A DNA stretch of 37,252 nt. Source: an uncultured Curvibacter sp. Its GTDB lineage: Bacteria; Pseudomonadota; Gammaproteobacteria; Burkholderiales; Burkholderiaceae_C. This document shows, one piece after another, positions 7,971-16,242 of the stretch (position 1 is the stretch's first letter; the number at the start of each line of letters is the position of its first letter). The stretch lies in NCBI GenBank assembly GCA_903834975.1, contig CAILKX010000001.1, positions 1-37,252 of the forward strand, read 5' to 3'. A model generated the notes under the pieces. The model saw only the letters and a list, made by a program, of their open reading frames with translations. It was not told where the DNA came from and searched no databases. A program made the position numbers and the translations under genes.

Positions 7971-8828
7971 TTACTGCCTTGCCATCCGAATGTTTGGTGG
8001 CAGGCCTTGAGGAAAGCTGGTCCTGAAGGGGTTGATGTCCAGCCCGCCGCGGCGGGTGTAGCGGGCGTAGACCGACAGTTTGATGGGCTGGCAGCGGCGC
8101 CAGATGTCGGTGAAGATGCGCTCAACGCATTGCTCGTGGAACTCGTTGTGGTTCCTGAAACTGACCAAATACGCCAGCAAACCAGCTTGGTCGATTTGCG
8201 GGCCGCTGTAGCGAATTTGGACGCTGCCCCAGTCGGGTTGGCCCGTCACCAAGCAATTGCTTTTGAGCAATCGGCTGCACAAGGTTTCGCTGACAGGCGC
8301 TTCATGGGTGGCTGCGTTTAACAATTCGGGGGCTGGGGTGAAGTGGCTGCACTCAATGTCCAACCGGTCGAGGTTGAGGCCGTCGAGTTCGTGAATGGGT
8401 TGCTGATCAAATCGATCGGGGTCGATGAGTTGGACCCCCACGCTGAAGGCCTGGGTGGGTGTTGAAACGGCAGCGCTCAAGTCGCGGCGCAGGGTGTCTT
8501 GCACGGCAGCGGCATCGGCAAAAACGCTGTTGTTCAGGCTGTTCAAATACAGCTTGAAGGATTTGCTCTCGATGATGCAGGGGCTTTCGCAAGGGATGGT
8601 GATGTGGGCCAAGGCCACTTGCGGTTTGCCGCGGGGATTCAGCCAAGACAGCTCATAGGCCGTCCACAAATCAGCGCCCATGAAGGGCAGTGCTTGGCTT
8701 TGGACGCCAATTTCTTGGCGTTTGCCTTCCCGCGCGATGGGGAACAAAAGCCCGGGCGCATAGTGGTCGACATAGCGGGCGGCTTTGCCCAAGGGGGAGT
8801 TTTCGGGGCTGGAGGGCTGGTTGGTCAT
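7971..8828 (-). CDS. queF: NADPH-dependent 7-cyano-7-deazaguanine reductase
   Basis: QueF reduces preQ0 to preQ1 in the synthesis of queuosine, a modified base at the tRNA wobble position. The 285-residue length is that of the two-domain YqgN-type form found in proteobacteria. Visible motifs are [11 protein letters not shown] (87-97), which is the QueF family motif, and [10 protein letters not shown], with the catalytic cysteine C192 and aspartate D199. [10 protein letters not shown] follows further on and is the substrate-binding segment. It lies 24 nt downstream of the oxygenase gene on the same strand, and its 3' end faces the DUF2075 gene across a 9-nt spacer. No other queuosine genes are in the window. 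Confidence 0.96.
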   Translation of the reverse strand: MTNQPSSPENSPLGKAARYVDHYAPGLLFPIAREGKRQEIGVQSQALPFMGADLWTAYELSWLNPRGKPQVALAHITIPCESPCIIESKSFKLYLNSLNNSVFADAAAVQDTLRRDLSAAVSTPTQAFSVGVQLIDPDRFDQQPIHELDGLNLDRLDIECSHFTPAPELLNAATHEAPVSETLCSRLLKSNCLVTGQPDWGSVQIRYSGPQIDQAGLLAYLVSFRNHNEFHEQCVERIFTDIWRRCQPIKLSVYARYTRRGGLDINPFRTSFPQGLPPNIRMARQ

Positions 8829-8852
8829 CTGAATTCTTTCATTTGAATTCTC

Positions 8853-9689
8853 TTATTCGAATTTTCTTTCACGCAGCCATTTGGTGGCGACCCATTTTTC
8901 GCCTTCCCGGACGGGCGCGCCCCCATGCAGGGTGCGGCTGACAGGGTGGGCGCGGTCGTAATTGAAAAATACAGCGCTGCCTTTTTGGGGTGAAATTTCG
9001 AGGTTCACACTGGGGAAGGTCGTGCCGCCACCCCGGGTGGGTTCGTTGAGGTACATCAGCACCGTGGCCACGCGTTGACCGCCACGCGCCAACACGGTGG
9101 CGGCGCTGGGTTCGTTCAGGTCAAAGTAGTCGTAATGCGGCTTGTATTCATGCCCGGGTTGGTAACGCAAGACTTGGAGGCCTTCACCGTTTTCAACCGG
9201 CCAATTCAATAATTTGGCCAAGCGATTCTCGATGCGTTGGATCACTTCGTTTTCGCCGCGGCTGAAAAACATGCCGTGGCTGGTGCGTTGCGCGTGCACC
9301 TGGTCAGCGCCGGTCTGGTGGTCCACCGTGAGCGAGCGCTGCATTCGGGGGGCGGCTGCTGAGATGAGCGCCTGACATTCTTCGTCCGACAAAAAACCAG
9401 ACAACACCACGACGCGGGGCACCTGCATCGCCATCACCACGCCCACGACGCGGTCGCCTAAATTCAAGGCATTGGCTGCGTCTTCGAGCGAAATGTCAGG
9501 CACGGCGACCGGTGCTGGGAGGTTCATCTCCACGCTGCGCTGTTCTAAGAATTGGCTCAGGGTTTTTTGAATGGTTTCCAGTGCGGCCTCTTCTTGCCAA
9601 CCTGAATCGCACATGGCCTTGAGCAAGCTGGTCGCATCATGGCCGGCTTGGGCTTGGCTCACAATCCATTGTTGAATGTCAGAGGTCAC
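8853..9689 (-). CDS. 2OG-Fe(II) oxygenase, prolyl-4-hydroxylase-like
   Basis: The protein is a non-haem iron dioxygenase of the P4Hc family. The iron ligands are H185 and D187 (HYDYFD) and H255 (RTLHGGAPV). K265, in EKWVATKW, is the likely 2-oxoglutarate anchor. About 90 N-terminal residues before the catalytic domain look like a short helical region (an UBA-like QEEAALETI segment) followed by a linker. The GTG at 9689 is preferred: the first in-frame ATG (9776) would lie 71 nt inside yaaA, while the GTG sits 16 nt past the yaaA stop and gives 278 residues. The substrate is unknown. Prolyl hydroxylation of EF-Tu or of another protein is possible, but nothing in the sequence shows it. Confidence 0.86.
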   Translation of the reverse strand: MTSDIQQWIVSQAQAGHDATSLLKAMCDSGWQEEAALETIQKTLSQFLEQRSVEMNLPAPVAVPDISLEDAANALNLGDRVVGVVMAMQVPRVVVLSGFLSDEECQALISAAAPRMQRSLTVDHQTGADQVHAQRTSHGMFFSRGENEVIQRIENRLAKLLNWPVENGEGLQVLRYQPGHEYKPHYDYFDLNEPSAATVLARGGQRVATVLMYLNEPTRGGGTTFPSVNLEISPQKGSAVFFNYDRAHPVSRTLHGGAPVREGEKWVATKWLRERKFE

Positions 9690-9705
9690 GGCGGTCGTCT
9701 CAGCT

Positions 9706-10488
9706 TCAATCTCGACGAAAGACCAATCGATTCGGCTCTGAAACCGCTTCTGCATAACGATAGCCGTCGAGGTCAAAGCCCTTCAATTGCGCCAAGTCAA
9801 CGAGCCGATTCTGAACCGCATAGCGGACCATCAAACCGCGTGCTTTTTTGGCAAAGAAGCTGATGATTTTGTAGTTGTCGCCCTTGCGGTCTTCAAAGAC
9901 GCAGTCGACGATGTCGGCCTTCAGTGTTTTCTTTTGAACCGCTTTGAAATACTCTTGCGAGGCCAGGTTCACAACCAAGGGCGCCTTGCCTTTGAGCGTG
10001 GCATTTTTCAAGCGTTGGTTAAGGTGCTGCGCAATGTCGGCACCCCAAAATTGATACAGGTCTTTGCCTTGGTTCGTGGCCAGGGCTGTGCCCATTTCTA
10101 AGCGGTAGGCTTGCATCCAATCGAGCGGTCGAAGCACGCCATAAAGGCCACTCAGAATGGCCAGATGGTCTTGCGCCCAGGCCCAGTCGTCAGGACTCAG
10201 GGAGCGGAAATTCAAACCGTCGTAAACATCGCCGTTGAATGCGAAAGCGGCGGGTCGTGAATTTTTGGCGGTGAAGCGGGGCGACCACGCTTGATAACGA
10301 CCGACGTTCAAGACCGCCAAGGCATCGCTCAAGTCCATGAGGTGGGCGATGTCTTGCGGGCTTTTTTCTTTCAGAACGGCGATGAGTTCTTGGCTGCGCG
10401 CTTTGAAGGCCGGCTGAGTGGGGGTCAGAGGCTGTGGTAGCGGGGTTTCATAGTCCAATGATTTGGCAGGGGACAACAAAAACAACAT
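9706..10488 (-). CDS. yaaA: YaaA family peroxide-stress protein
   Basis: The 260-residue protein belongs to the UPF0246/DUF328 family. E. coli YaaA lowers intracellular free iron under peroxide stress and binds DNA. Family landmarks are the N-terminal LFLLSPAKSLDYE, the LSGLYGVLRPLDWMQAYRLEMG segment (given here only to locate the core, about residues 113-135), NLASQEYF and the C-terminal GFDLDGYRY. It lies 46 nt after the rne stop and just before the oxygenase gene, all on the minus strand. No terminator is seen between rne and yaaA, so read-through from rne is possible. Pairing with an iron-dependent oxygenase may reflect a shared iron or oxidative context, but this is conjecture. Confidence 0.93.
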   Translation of the reverse strand: MLFLLSPAKSLDYETPLPQPLTPTQPAFKARSQELIAVLKEKSPQDIAHLMDLSDALAVLNVGRYQAWSPRFTAKNSRPAAFAFNGDVYDGLNFRSLSPDDWAWAQDHLAILSGLYGVLRPLDWMQAYRLEMGTALATNQGKDLYQFWGADIAQHLNQRLKNATLKGKAPLVVNLASQEYFKAVQKKTLKADIVDCVFEDRKGDNYKIISFFAKKARGLMVRYAVQNRLVDLAQLKGFDLDGYRYAEAVSEPNRLVFRRD

Positions 10489-10534
10489 GGCACAACCCTC
10501 TCACTTTGCTCTCACTGAGGCCTTGATTTTGAGC

Positions 10535-13459
10535 TTAAACCTGATCAAACGACGAGGTCATGGCGCTCAAATCGCGGCGGGTTTCAACCAAGACCAAGGG
10601 GCCTTCGTCAAACACCACCACGGGGGGGCGCTCGCGTGGCACATGGACCGGCTTGGGCTCTGCAGCAATCGCTGCTTGAACCGCAGCCACTTTGGTGGCA
10701 TCGGAGTTGACCCAAGCCAAACCAGCGGTGATGGCGATTTGCTCCAGATCATGCACGGGCAAGGTGAAGGGCTGGGCCTTGGGCATGCCAACCTTAACAG
10801 CGGTATCGGCGACTTGAGGCGCGTTGGCGGGGGCAAAGTAAGACGCTGGACGTGCCGGTGCTGCGTCTGGCTGTTGGCCTTCGGCTTGCCCTTCAGAATG
10901 ACCTTCAGAATGGCCTTCGCTGTGTGCTTCACTTTGTCCTTCGGTTTGAGGCGCATCGGTGTTGTCTCGACGTTCGCGGCGATCACGGCCATAGCGGTCG
11001 CGTGAGCGACGTTCACGGCGTTCACCGGTGGCTTCCGCGTTTTCGGGCGCGGTGTTTTGAGCCCCCTCTTGTGAGTTTGAGGCTGAACTGCCCTCGGTTG
11101 TCACAGGGTTGGGCTCGAAAGCCGCATTGCCCGTGTTCAAGTTCTCGTTATTGGCGTCCGTGTTCCGCGGGGTGCGTTCACGGCGGGGGCTGCGTTCACG
11201 ACGCGGTGCGCGTTCGGTTTGGGCTTCGTTGGCGGTATCGGTGGCGGCAGAATGAACGCCCAGGTTCAGTTCGCCTTGCAATTCGCCGGGGGAAGAAGCT
11301 GATCCAGAAGCTGATCCAGGGGCGTCTTCACGGCGGGGTCGCTCGGCCCGTGGGGCGCGTTCACGGCCCTCACCACGCGGACTGCGTTCGCCGCGCTCTG
11401 CACGTTCAGGACGCTCACCGCGTTCACCACGTTCACTGCGCTCGCCACGCTCAGCGCGTGCTGGCCGCGAGGTTTCTTTGCCTGCATCGGCGCGTTCGCC
11501 TTCTGGACGTTCTGGGCGCTCTGGTCGCTCTTGGCGCTCGGCGCGGGCGCCGTTGCGACCACCACGACCACCGCGGCCTTGACGACCTTCGCCTCGGCCT
11601 TCACCACGCCCTTCACCACGCCCGTTACCGCGTCCTTCAGACCGGCCTTCGCCACGTTCACCGCGGCCTTCGGTTTTGGCTTTGTTGGCATCGACCGCTG
11701 GTGCGGCAGCGGGGCTGGCTTGCAGACCCAGCAAGGATTTAATCCAACCAAAGAAACCGGCTTGAGCGGGCGCCGTGCTGGCGGTTGCGGGGGGCTGATT
11801 GGCTTTCTTCGGCGCTTCGGCCGGTGCCGCGGCACGCGGTGCGGCTTGTGGCAACGGGGCGTCGGGCAAAACGCCCTTGATCACCGGGGTTTGGCGATTG
11901 GTCGGTTCTTGTGAACGGCGCGTTACGGTGGTGGGGTCTTCCACCAACTCGGCCATTTTGTAGCTGGCTTCGAGGTTGTCTAACCGGCTGTCGTCGTGCT
12001 TCAGGCGCTCGAGTTTGTAATGCGGGGTTTCCAAGGTTTTGTTCGGAACCAGCAGCACGTGGATGCGTTGCTTGAGCTCGATCTTGGCAATCTCGGGGCG
12101 CTTCTCGTTCAACAAGAAAGAGGCGACTTCCACCGGCACTTGCGCGTGGACAGCGGCGGTGTTGTCCTTCATGGACTCTTCTTGGATGATGCGCAAAATT
12201 TGCAACGCCGAGCTTTCGGTGTCGCGCACATGGCCCGAACCGCCGCAGCGGGGGCAAGGAATGCTGGAGCCTTCTGACAGCGCGGGCTTCAAGCGTTGGC
12301 GGCTCATTTCCATCAAGCCAAATTTGCTGATGGTGCCGAATTGCACGCGGGCGCGGTCCTGGCGCAGCGCGTCACGCAGTCGATTTTCGACTTCACGGCG
12401 GTTGCGCGATTCTTCCATGTCGATGAAATCGATGACGATCAAGCCACCCAAATCGCGCAGGCGCATTTGGCGTGCCACTTCGTCGGCGGCTTCCAAGTTG
12501 GTGCGGGTGGCGGTTTCTTCGATGTCACCGCCTTTGATGGCTCGGGCCGAGTTGACGTCCACGCTGACCAAGGCTTCGGTGTGGTCAATCACGATGGCGC
12601 CGCCCGAGGGCAAGGTCACGGTGCGGGCGTAGGCCGATTCAATTTGGTGCTCGATTTGGAAGCGGCTGAACAGCGGCGCGTCATCGCGGTAGCGTTTGAC
12701 GCGGGCGGCATGCTCGGGCATGACGTGGGCCATGAACTGCTGCGCTTGTTCATAGATGTCGTCGGTGTCGATCAGGATGTCGCCGATGTCGTGGTTGAAG
12801 TAATCACGAATGGCACGGATCACCAAGCTGGACTCTTGGTAAATCAGGAAGGCCCCTTTGCCGCCCTTGGCCGCGCCGTCGATGGCGGTCCAAAGCTTCA
12901 AGAGGTAGTTCAAGTCCCACTGCAATTCGGGGGCGCTGCGGCCAATGCCTGCGGTTCGGGCGATGATGGACATGCCATTGGGGTATTCCAACTGGTCCAT
13001 GGCCTCTTTGAGTTCGGCCCGGTCTTCGCCCTCGATGCGGCGCGAAACGCCGCCGCCACGGGGGTTGTTGGGCATCAGGACCACATAACGGCCGGCCAAG
13101 CTGACGAAGGTCGTGAGGGCAGCGCCCTTGTTGCCACGTTCTTCTTTTTCGACCTGAACCAGCAGTTCTTGGCCTTCTTTGATCACGTCTTTGATGGTGG
13201 CTTGGCTGGCAGGAACGCCGGCCGCAAAGTACATGCGCGAGATTTCTTTGAACGGCAAAAAGCCGTGGCGCTCTTCGCCGTAATCCACAAAACAGGCTTC
13301 CAGGCTGGGCTCAACCCGGGTCACGACGGCTTTGTAAATATTGCCTTTGCGTTGTTCGCGCCCTTCGATTTCAATTTCGTAGTCGAGCAGTTTTTGCCCA
13401 TCCACAATCGCCAAACGGCGTTCTTCTGCCTGCGTGGCATTGATCAGCATCCGCTTCAT
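10535..13459 (-). CDS. rne: Ribonuclease E
   Basis: RNase E is the main endoribonuclease of mRNA decay and of rRNA and tRNA processing, acting near the membrane as a degradosome scaffold. The ATG at 13459 is chosen because GGAAG lies 6 nt upstream, and it gives 974 residues. The catalytic half is complete: an S1 domain (about 35-120), magnesium ligands D301 (SVDVNSARA) and D344 (VIDFIDM), and the zinc-link cysteines C402 and C405 (CPRCGG), each two residues below the E. coli numbering. The C-terminal half (about 540 onward) is disordered and strikingly repetitive. It has Arg/Gly/Glu runs such as GEGRGEGRGEGR, many ERGER/ERPER units and a SEGH repeat, probably for RNA and partner binding. The gene is head to head with rluC, as in E. 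coli. Confidence 0.97.
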   Translation of the reverse strand: MKRMLINATQAEERRLAIVDGQKLLDYEIEIEGREQRKGNIYKAVVTRVEPSLEACFVDYGEERHGFLPFKEISRMYFAAGVPASQATIKDVIKEGQELLVQVEKEERGNKGAALTTFVSLAGRYVVLMPNNPRGGGVSRRIEGEDRAELKEAMDQLEYPNGMSIIARTAGIGRSAPELQWDLNYLLKLWTAIDGAAKGGKGAFLIYQESSLVIRAIRDYFNHDIGDILIDTDDIYEQAQQFMAHVMPEHAARVKRYRDDAPLFSRFQIEHQIESAYARTVTLPSGGAIVIDHTEALVSVDVNSARAIKGGDIEETATRTNLEAADEVARQMRLRDLGGLIVIDFIDMEESRNRREVENRLRDALRQDRARVQFGTISKFGLMEMSRQRLKPALSEGSSIPCPRCGGSGHVRDTESSALQILRIIQEESMKDNTAAVHAQVPVEVASFLLNEKRPEIAKIELKQRIHVLLVPNKTLETPHYKLERLKHDDSRLDNLEASYKMAELVEDPTTVTRRSQEPTNRQTPVIKGVLPDAPLPQAAPRAAAPAEAPKKANQPPATASTAPAQAGFFGWIKSLLGLQASPAAAPAVDANKAKTEGRGERGEGRSEGRGNGRGEGRGEGRGEGRQGRGGRGGRNGARAERQERPERPERPEGERADAGKETSRPARAERGERSERGERGERPERAERGERSPRGEGRERAPRAERPRREDAPGSASGSASSPGELQGELNLGVHSAATDTANEAQTERAPRRERSPRRERTPRNTDANNENLNTGNAAFEPNPVTTEGSSASNSQEGAQNTAPENAEATGERRERRSRDRYGRDRRERRDNTDAPQTEGQSEAHSEGHSEGHSEGQAEGQQPDAAPARPASYFAPANAPQVADTAVKVGMPKAQPFTLPVHDLEQIAITAGLAWVNSDATKVAAVQAAIAAEPKPVHVPRERPPVVVFDEGPLVLVETRRDLSAMTSSFDQV
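10900..11680 (-). repeat. Low-complexity repeat tract coding for the RNase E C-terminal region
   Basis: Within rne this stretch holds many near-copies of short in-frame units: (S)EGH near 10900-10925, ERGER/ERPER/ERAER around 11340-11530 and GEGR around 11590-11640. The units look like slippage-prone coding microsatellites, and their number probably varies between strains. They encode an arginine-rich, positively charged disordered segment. Confidence 0.75.
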
Positions 13460-14042
13460 AAAGCACTTCCTTTCGGGCCCAAATGGCCCTTGCAATCGTC
13501 ATCACTCAACGACTTGACTGCCCAGGAAATCCGAGCCGGTCGAGTCAACAAAGTCAGGACAGACGCTTTGAAACGAAGGTGAACGAAGGGGAATTGCCGA
13601 GACGGTCGATGTTCAGACCCGCAAGGAGCGGGGCGGAGACAAAGACAAGGGCGCGTGGAGTAAAGCGAAGGGGCCAAGGCCAAGGCGGGCTTTGCAGGTC
13701 AATGCCTGCCCCGCTGGTGCTGACAGGCATGACGGAACCTGGGTGCAGGGGCAGAAGCCACCGCAGGCAGGTTGGTATCAAGGCCAGGAGCATCATCATC
13801 TCAACAGTGTTTCGCTTTATCCGCCAAAGATGCTCAACGTCGCATGAACGCATTGGGCACCCCTGACATGGGTATTCCAGTTCGGTGTGTTTCAAAAAGT
13901 CGGTCCAGATCGGGCGCTGTGAGAGGGTTCCGCCTTTTGAGGAAACACCTGCACATCGACCTGGCTAACGCGGCTATTAAGCGACGGTGGGCGTCTCTGG
14001 ACTAAACTCCTGAGGCATCAACCCCTTACGGCGCAGCGCTAG
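13460..14042 (-). promoter_or_regulatory. Long rne 5' leader with stem-loops (no other gene seen)
   Basis: The stretch of about 580 nt between rne and rluC holds no convincing gene. If transcription starts at the promoter near 14051, it forms the rne 5' UTR. On the minus strand it contains three clear hairpins. One has arms at 13698-13708 and 13724-13733 (GTCATGCCTG pairs with CAGGCATTGAC, one bulge). A second has arms at 13618-13622 and 13628-13632 (CCCGC/GCGGG), with a UCCUU loop resembling an anti-Shine-Dalgarno sequence. The third, at 13475-13489 (GGGCC/GGCCC), abuts the rne ribosome binding site. In E. coli a long structured rne leader mediates feedback cleavage by RNase E. A similar role here is inference. 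Confidence 0.55.
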
Positions 14043-15091
14043 TGAAACACATTATAGAGGCTAAGCCCTCCTTGCCCCAAGCCAGTTGGTTGGAAGTGGA
14101 CGAAGAGTCCGAAGGCCAGCGGTTGGACAACTTTTTGATGCGCCACCTCAAAGGGGTGCCCAAAACCCACGTTTACCGCATCATTCGCAGCGGCGAGGTG
14201 CGGGTCAACAAAGGCCGGACGTCGGCCGACGCTCGGGTGCATGCCGGCGATTTGGTGCGCTTGCCCCCCGTCAGAGTGGCCGAAAAACCCCCCGAGTTGT
14301 TGGCGGGGTCTGCCCCCGCGCGTGACTTCGATGTGTTGTTTGAAGATGAGCATTTGCTCGCCTTGGCCAAACCCGCTGGCGTGGCGGTACACGGTGGCAG
14401 TGGTGTGAGCTTTGGCGTGATTGAGCAACTCCGAAAAGCGCGCCCGCAAGCCCGCTACTTGGAATTGGTGCACCGACTCGACCGAGAAACCTCGGGCATC
14501 TTGTTGGTTGCCAAAAAGCGCTCGGCCTTGAATGCCTTGCAGGACCAGTTTCGGGAACGTGTCACGGGCAAGACTTATTTGGCCTTGGTCACCCTGGCAA
14601 GGGGGGACGGCAAATTGGAGGCGACGGGCGCCTTCTGGCCGGAAAATAAAAAGGTCATCGATTCCCCCTTGCACAAATACCTGCTGCCCGACGGCGAGCG
14701 CCGGGTCAAAGTGGTCGCCAAGGACGACCCGGACGGCATGAAATCCGTCACCTTGGTCAAGGTGCAGCAAAAATTAGCGCCCACCCCCCTCTTGGCCGCC
14801 AGCGACCTGCCGCCATTCACCTTGCTGGAAGTGACCATCAAAACCGGCCGCACTCACCAAATTCGGGTGCACTTGTCTTCACAAGGTGGCCCGATCGCTG
14901 GCGACGATAAATATGGCGACTTTGAACTCAACAAGCGCTTGCAAAAAGCCGGCCTCAAGCGCATGTTTTTGCACGCTTGGCGCTTGCAGTTCGACCACCC
15001 GGCCAGCGGCGAGCGCGTCGCGTTGGAACTGAATCTGCCCCCAGAGTTGCAGGAATTTGTTGGAAAATTGCAGCCCCTGCCCCCTTCATGA
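14042..15091 (+). CDS. rluC: 23S rRNA pseudouridine synthase RluC
   Basis: RluC converts uridines 955, 2504 and 2580 of 23S rRNA (E. coli numbering) to pseudouridine. The 349-residue protein has an N-terminal S4 RNA-binding domain (about 20-80, with VYRIIRSGEVRVNKGR) and the RluA-type catalytic domain. The invariant catalytic aspartate is D147 in HRLDRETSG. Other matching segments are AVHGGSGVSFGVIE and the late GRTHQIRVH. The start is a GTG without a clear ribosome binding site, and no closer downstream start is supported. It heads a four-gene plus-strand run with the HAD phosphatase, Rieske and S49 peptidase genes and diverges from rne. Confidence 0.95.
   Translation: MKHIIEAKPSLPQASWLEVDEESEGQRLDNFLMRHLKGVPKTHVYRIIRSGEVRVNKGRTSADARVHAGDLVRLPPVRVAEKPPELLAGSAPARDFDVLFEDEHLLALAKPAGVAVHGGSGVSFGVIEQLRKARPQARYLELVHRLDRETSGILLVAKKRSALNALQDQFRERVTGKTYLALVTLARGDGKLEATGAFWPENKKVIDSPLHKYLLPDGERRVKVVAKDDPDGMKSVTLVKVQQKLAPTPLLAASDLPPFTLLEVTIKTGRTHQIRVHLSSQGGPIAGDDKYGDFELNKRLQKAGLKRMFLHAWRLQFDHPASGERVALELNLPPELQEFVGKLQPLPPS
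14051..14080 (-). promoter_or_regulatory. Probable sigma-70 promoter for rne, inside the start of rluC
   Basis: On the minus strand, TTGGGG (14075-14080) is separated by 18 bp from a perfect TATAAT (14051-14056). Transcription would begin near 14043, just outside the rluC start codon, and give a leader of roughly 580 nt. The promoter overlaps the first codons of rluC, so the two genes may affect each other's expression. Confidence 0.6.
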
Positions 15092-15143
15092 TTCATTCAC
15101 TGATCGCACCTCCTCTAACAATCTCGCGAACCTCCTCTCCATC

Positions 15144-15833
15144 ATGAACCTTGCTCAAACCCCTACTGCCCCGTCCAAGCCCAGGGCTTTTGACTTGATT
15201 GCCTTTGATTGGGACGGTACTTTGTTTGACTCCACAGGCATCATCGTGCGTTGTATTCAGGCGGCGGTGGTTGACGTCGGTGGCCAACGGCCCAGCGCCG
15301 AGGCCGCGGCCTATGTCATCGGTCTGGGCTTGATGCAGGCATTGGCCCATGCGGCCCCCGATGTTCCGCCAGAAAAATACCCGGAGCTGGGCAAGCGTTA
15401 CCAGTTTCATTACAAACAACACCAAAACGACATCGTGCTTTTTGAAGGGGTCTTGCCCATGCTGGCGGCCTTGAATGAGCGTGGGTACCTGGTCACCGTG
15501 GCCACAGGCAAAAGCCGACGCGGCTTGGACGAGGCCTTGCAATTCAGCGACTTAAAAGGTGTTTTTGCGGGTTCTCGAACCGCCGACGAAACAGCCGGCA
15601 AGCCCGACCCCACCATGCTCCATGAGCTGATGACGCAATTCGAGGTGCCACCAGAACGCACTTTGATGATTGGCGACACCACACACGACCTGCAAATGGC
15701 ACTCAACGCCGGCTGTCCCCGGGTGGGCGTGAGTTACGGCGCCCATGAGCCCGCCGCTTTTCATGCGCTCAAGCCCCTCCACATCGCCCATTCAGTGCCC
15801 GATTTACACACTTGGTTGTTGCAACATGGCTGA
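15144..15833 (+). CDS. HAD-family hydrolase (phosphoglycolate-phosphatase-like)
   Basis: This is a haloacid dehalogenase superfamily phosphatase of 229 residues. Motif I FDWDGTLFD carries the nucleophile D22 and the acid D24. Motif II is the TGKSR threonine, motif III the lysine of AGKPDP, and motif IV the GDTTHD acidic pair. A helical cap lies between motifs I and II, as in class IA enzymes such as Gph. The start at 15144 lies 52 nt after the rluC stop; an earlier in-frame ATG at 15057 would overlap rluC. The last 8 nt overlap the Rieske gene. The substrate is not evident. Phosphoglycolate or a nucleotide monophosphate is plausible from family members, but not shown. Confidence 0.88.
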   Translation: MNLAQTPTAPSKPRAFDLIAFDWDGTLFDSTGIIVRCIQAAVVDVGGQRPSAEAAAYVIGLGLMQALAHAAPDVPPEKYPELGKRYQFHYKQHQNDIVLFEGVLPMLAALNERGYLVTVATGKSRRGLDEALQFSDLKGVFAGSRTADETAGKPDPTMLHELMTQFEVPPERTLMIGDTTHDLQMALNAGCPRVGVSYGAHEPAAFHALKPLHIAHSVPDLHTWLLQHG

Positions 15834-16224
15834 AAACACGTCCCCCTCCACCACACAAACCAGCGTGGCCATCCCGCTTTGCAACAGCCAAGATTTGGTG
15901 GAAGGCAGCTTGGCGGTGCCCTTCGATGTGAATTACGCCGGCCAAACTTGCCGCGCGTTTGCCATTCGTTTTGAAGGCCAGGTCCATGCCTACCTGAACC
16001 GCTGCACCCATGTCGCGATGGAAATGGACTACCAGCCCGATCGTTTTTTTGATCCTTCTGGCCGGTGGTTGTTGTGCGCCACGCACGGCGCAGAATACGC
16101 CCCCGACACCGGCGAATGCGCAGGCGGCCCTTGCCGCGGCGGCCTGGTCAAAATTGAGTTGTCCGAAGACCTCGGCGTGGTCCACTGGCATACTGCCTAC
16201 AACTTACAGCCACTGGCTTTTTAA
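15826..16224 (+). CDS. Rieske [2Fe-2S] domain protein
   Basis: This is a small single-domain Rieske protein of 132 residues. The cluster ligands are visible as C60-x-H62 (CTH) and C84-x-x-H87 (CATH). C98 and C103 lie in GECAGGPCRGG. There is no signal peptide or membrane anchor, so it is soluble and ferredoxin-like, probably an electron carrier or a regulatory iron-sulfur protein. The ATG lies inside the 3' end of the HAD gene (8-nt overlap), which points to translational coupling. An upstream in-frame ATG at 15745 would need a much longer overlap. No oxygenase partner is encoded alongside, so its redox partner is unknown. Confidence 0.88.
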   Translation: MAENTSPSTTQTSVAIPLCNSQDLVEGSLAVPFDVNYAGQTCRAFAIRFEGQVHAYLNRCTHVAMEMDYQPDRFFDPSGRWLLCATHGAEYAPDTGECAGGPCRGGLVKIELSEDLGVVHWHTAYNLQPLAF

Positions 16225-16242
16225 ACTTTTTAACGCTGCACC

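Noticed and set aside
10900-11680. CRISPR-like repeat array
   Set aside because: The repeats are short, in frame with rne and without regular spacers. They encode low-complexity protein.
12296-13582. 428-codon plus-strand ORF opposite rne
   Set aside because: It is antisense to the conserved catalytic half of RNase E and its translation resembles no protein. It arises from codon bias in a high-GC gene.
13554-13895. 113-codon minus-strand ORF in the rne leader
   Set aside because: It has a TTG start, no ribosome binding site and no recognisable domain. The region is better explained as an untranslated leader, although a leader peptide cannot be fully excluded.
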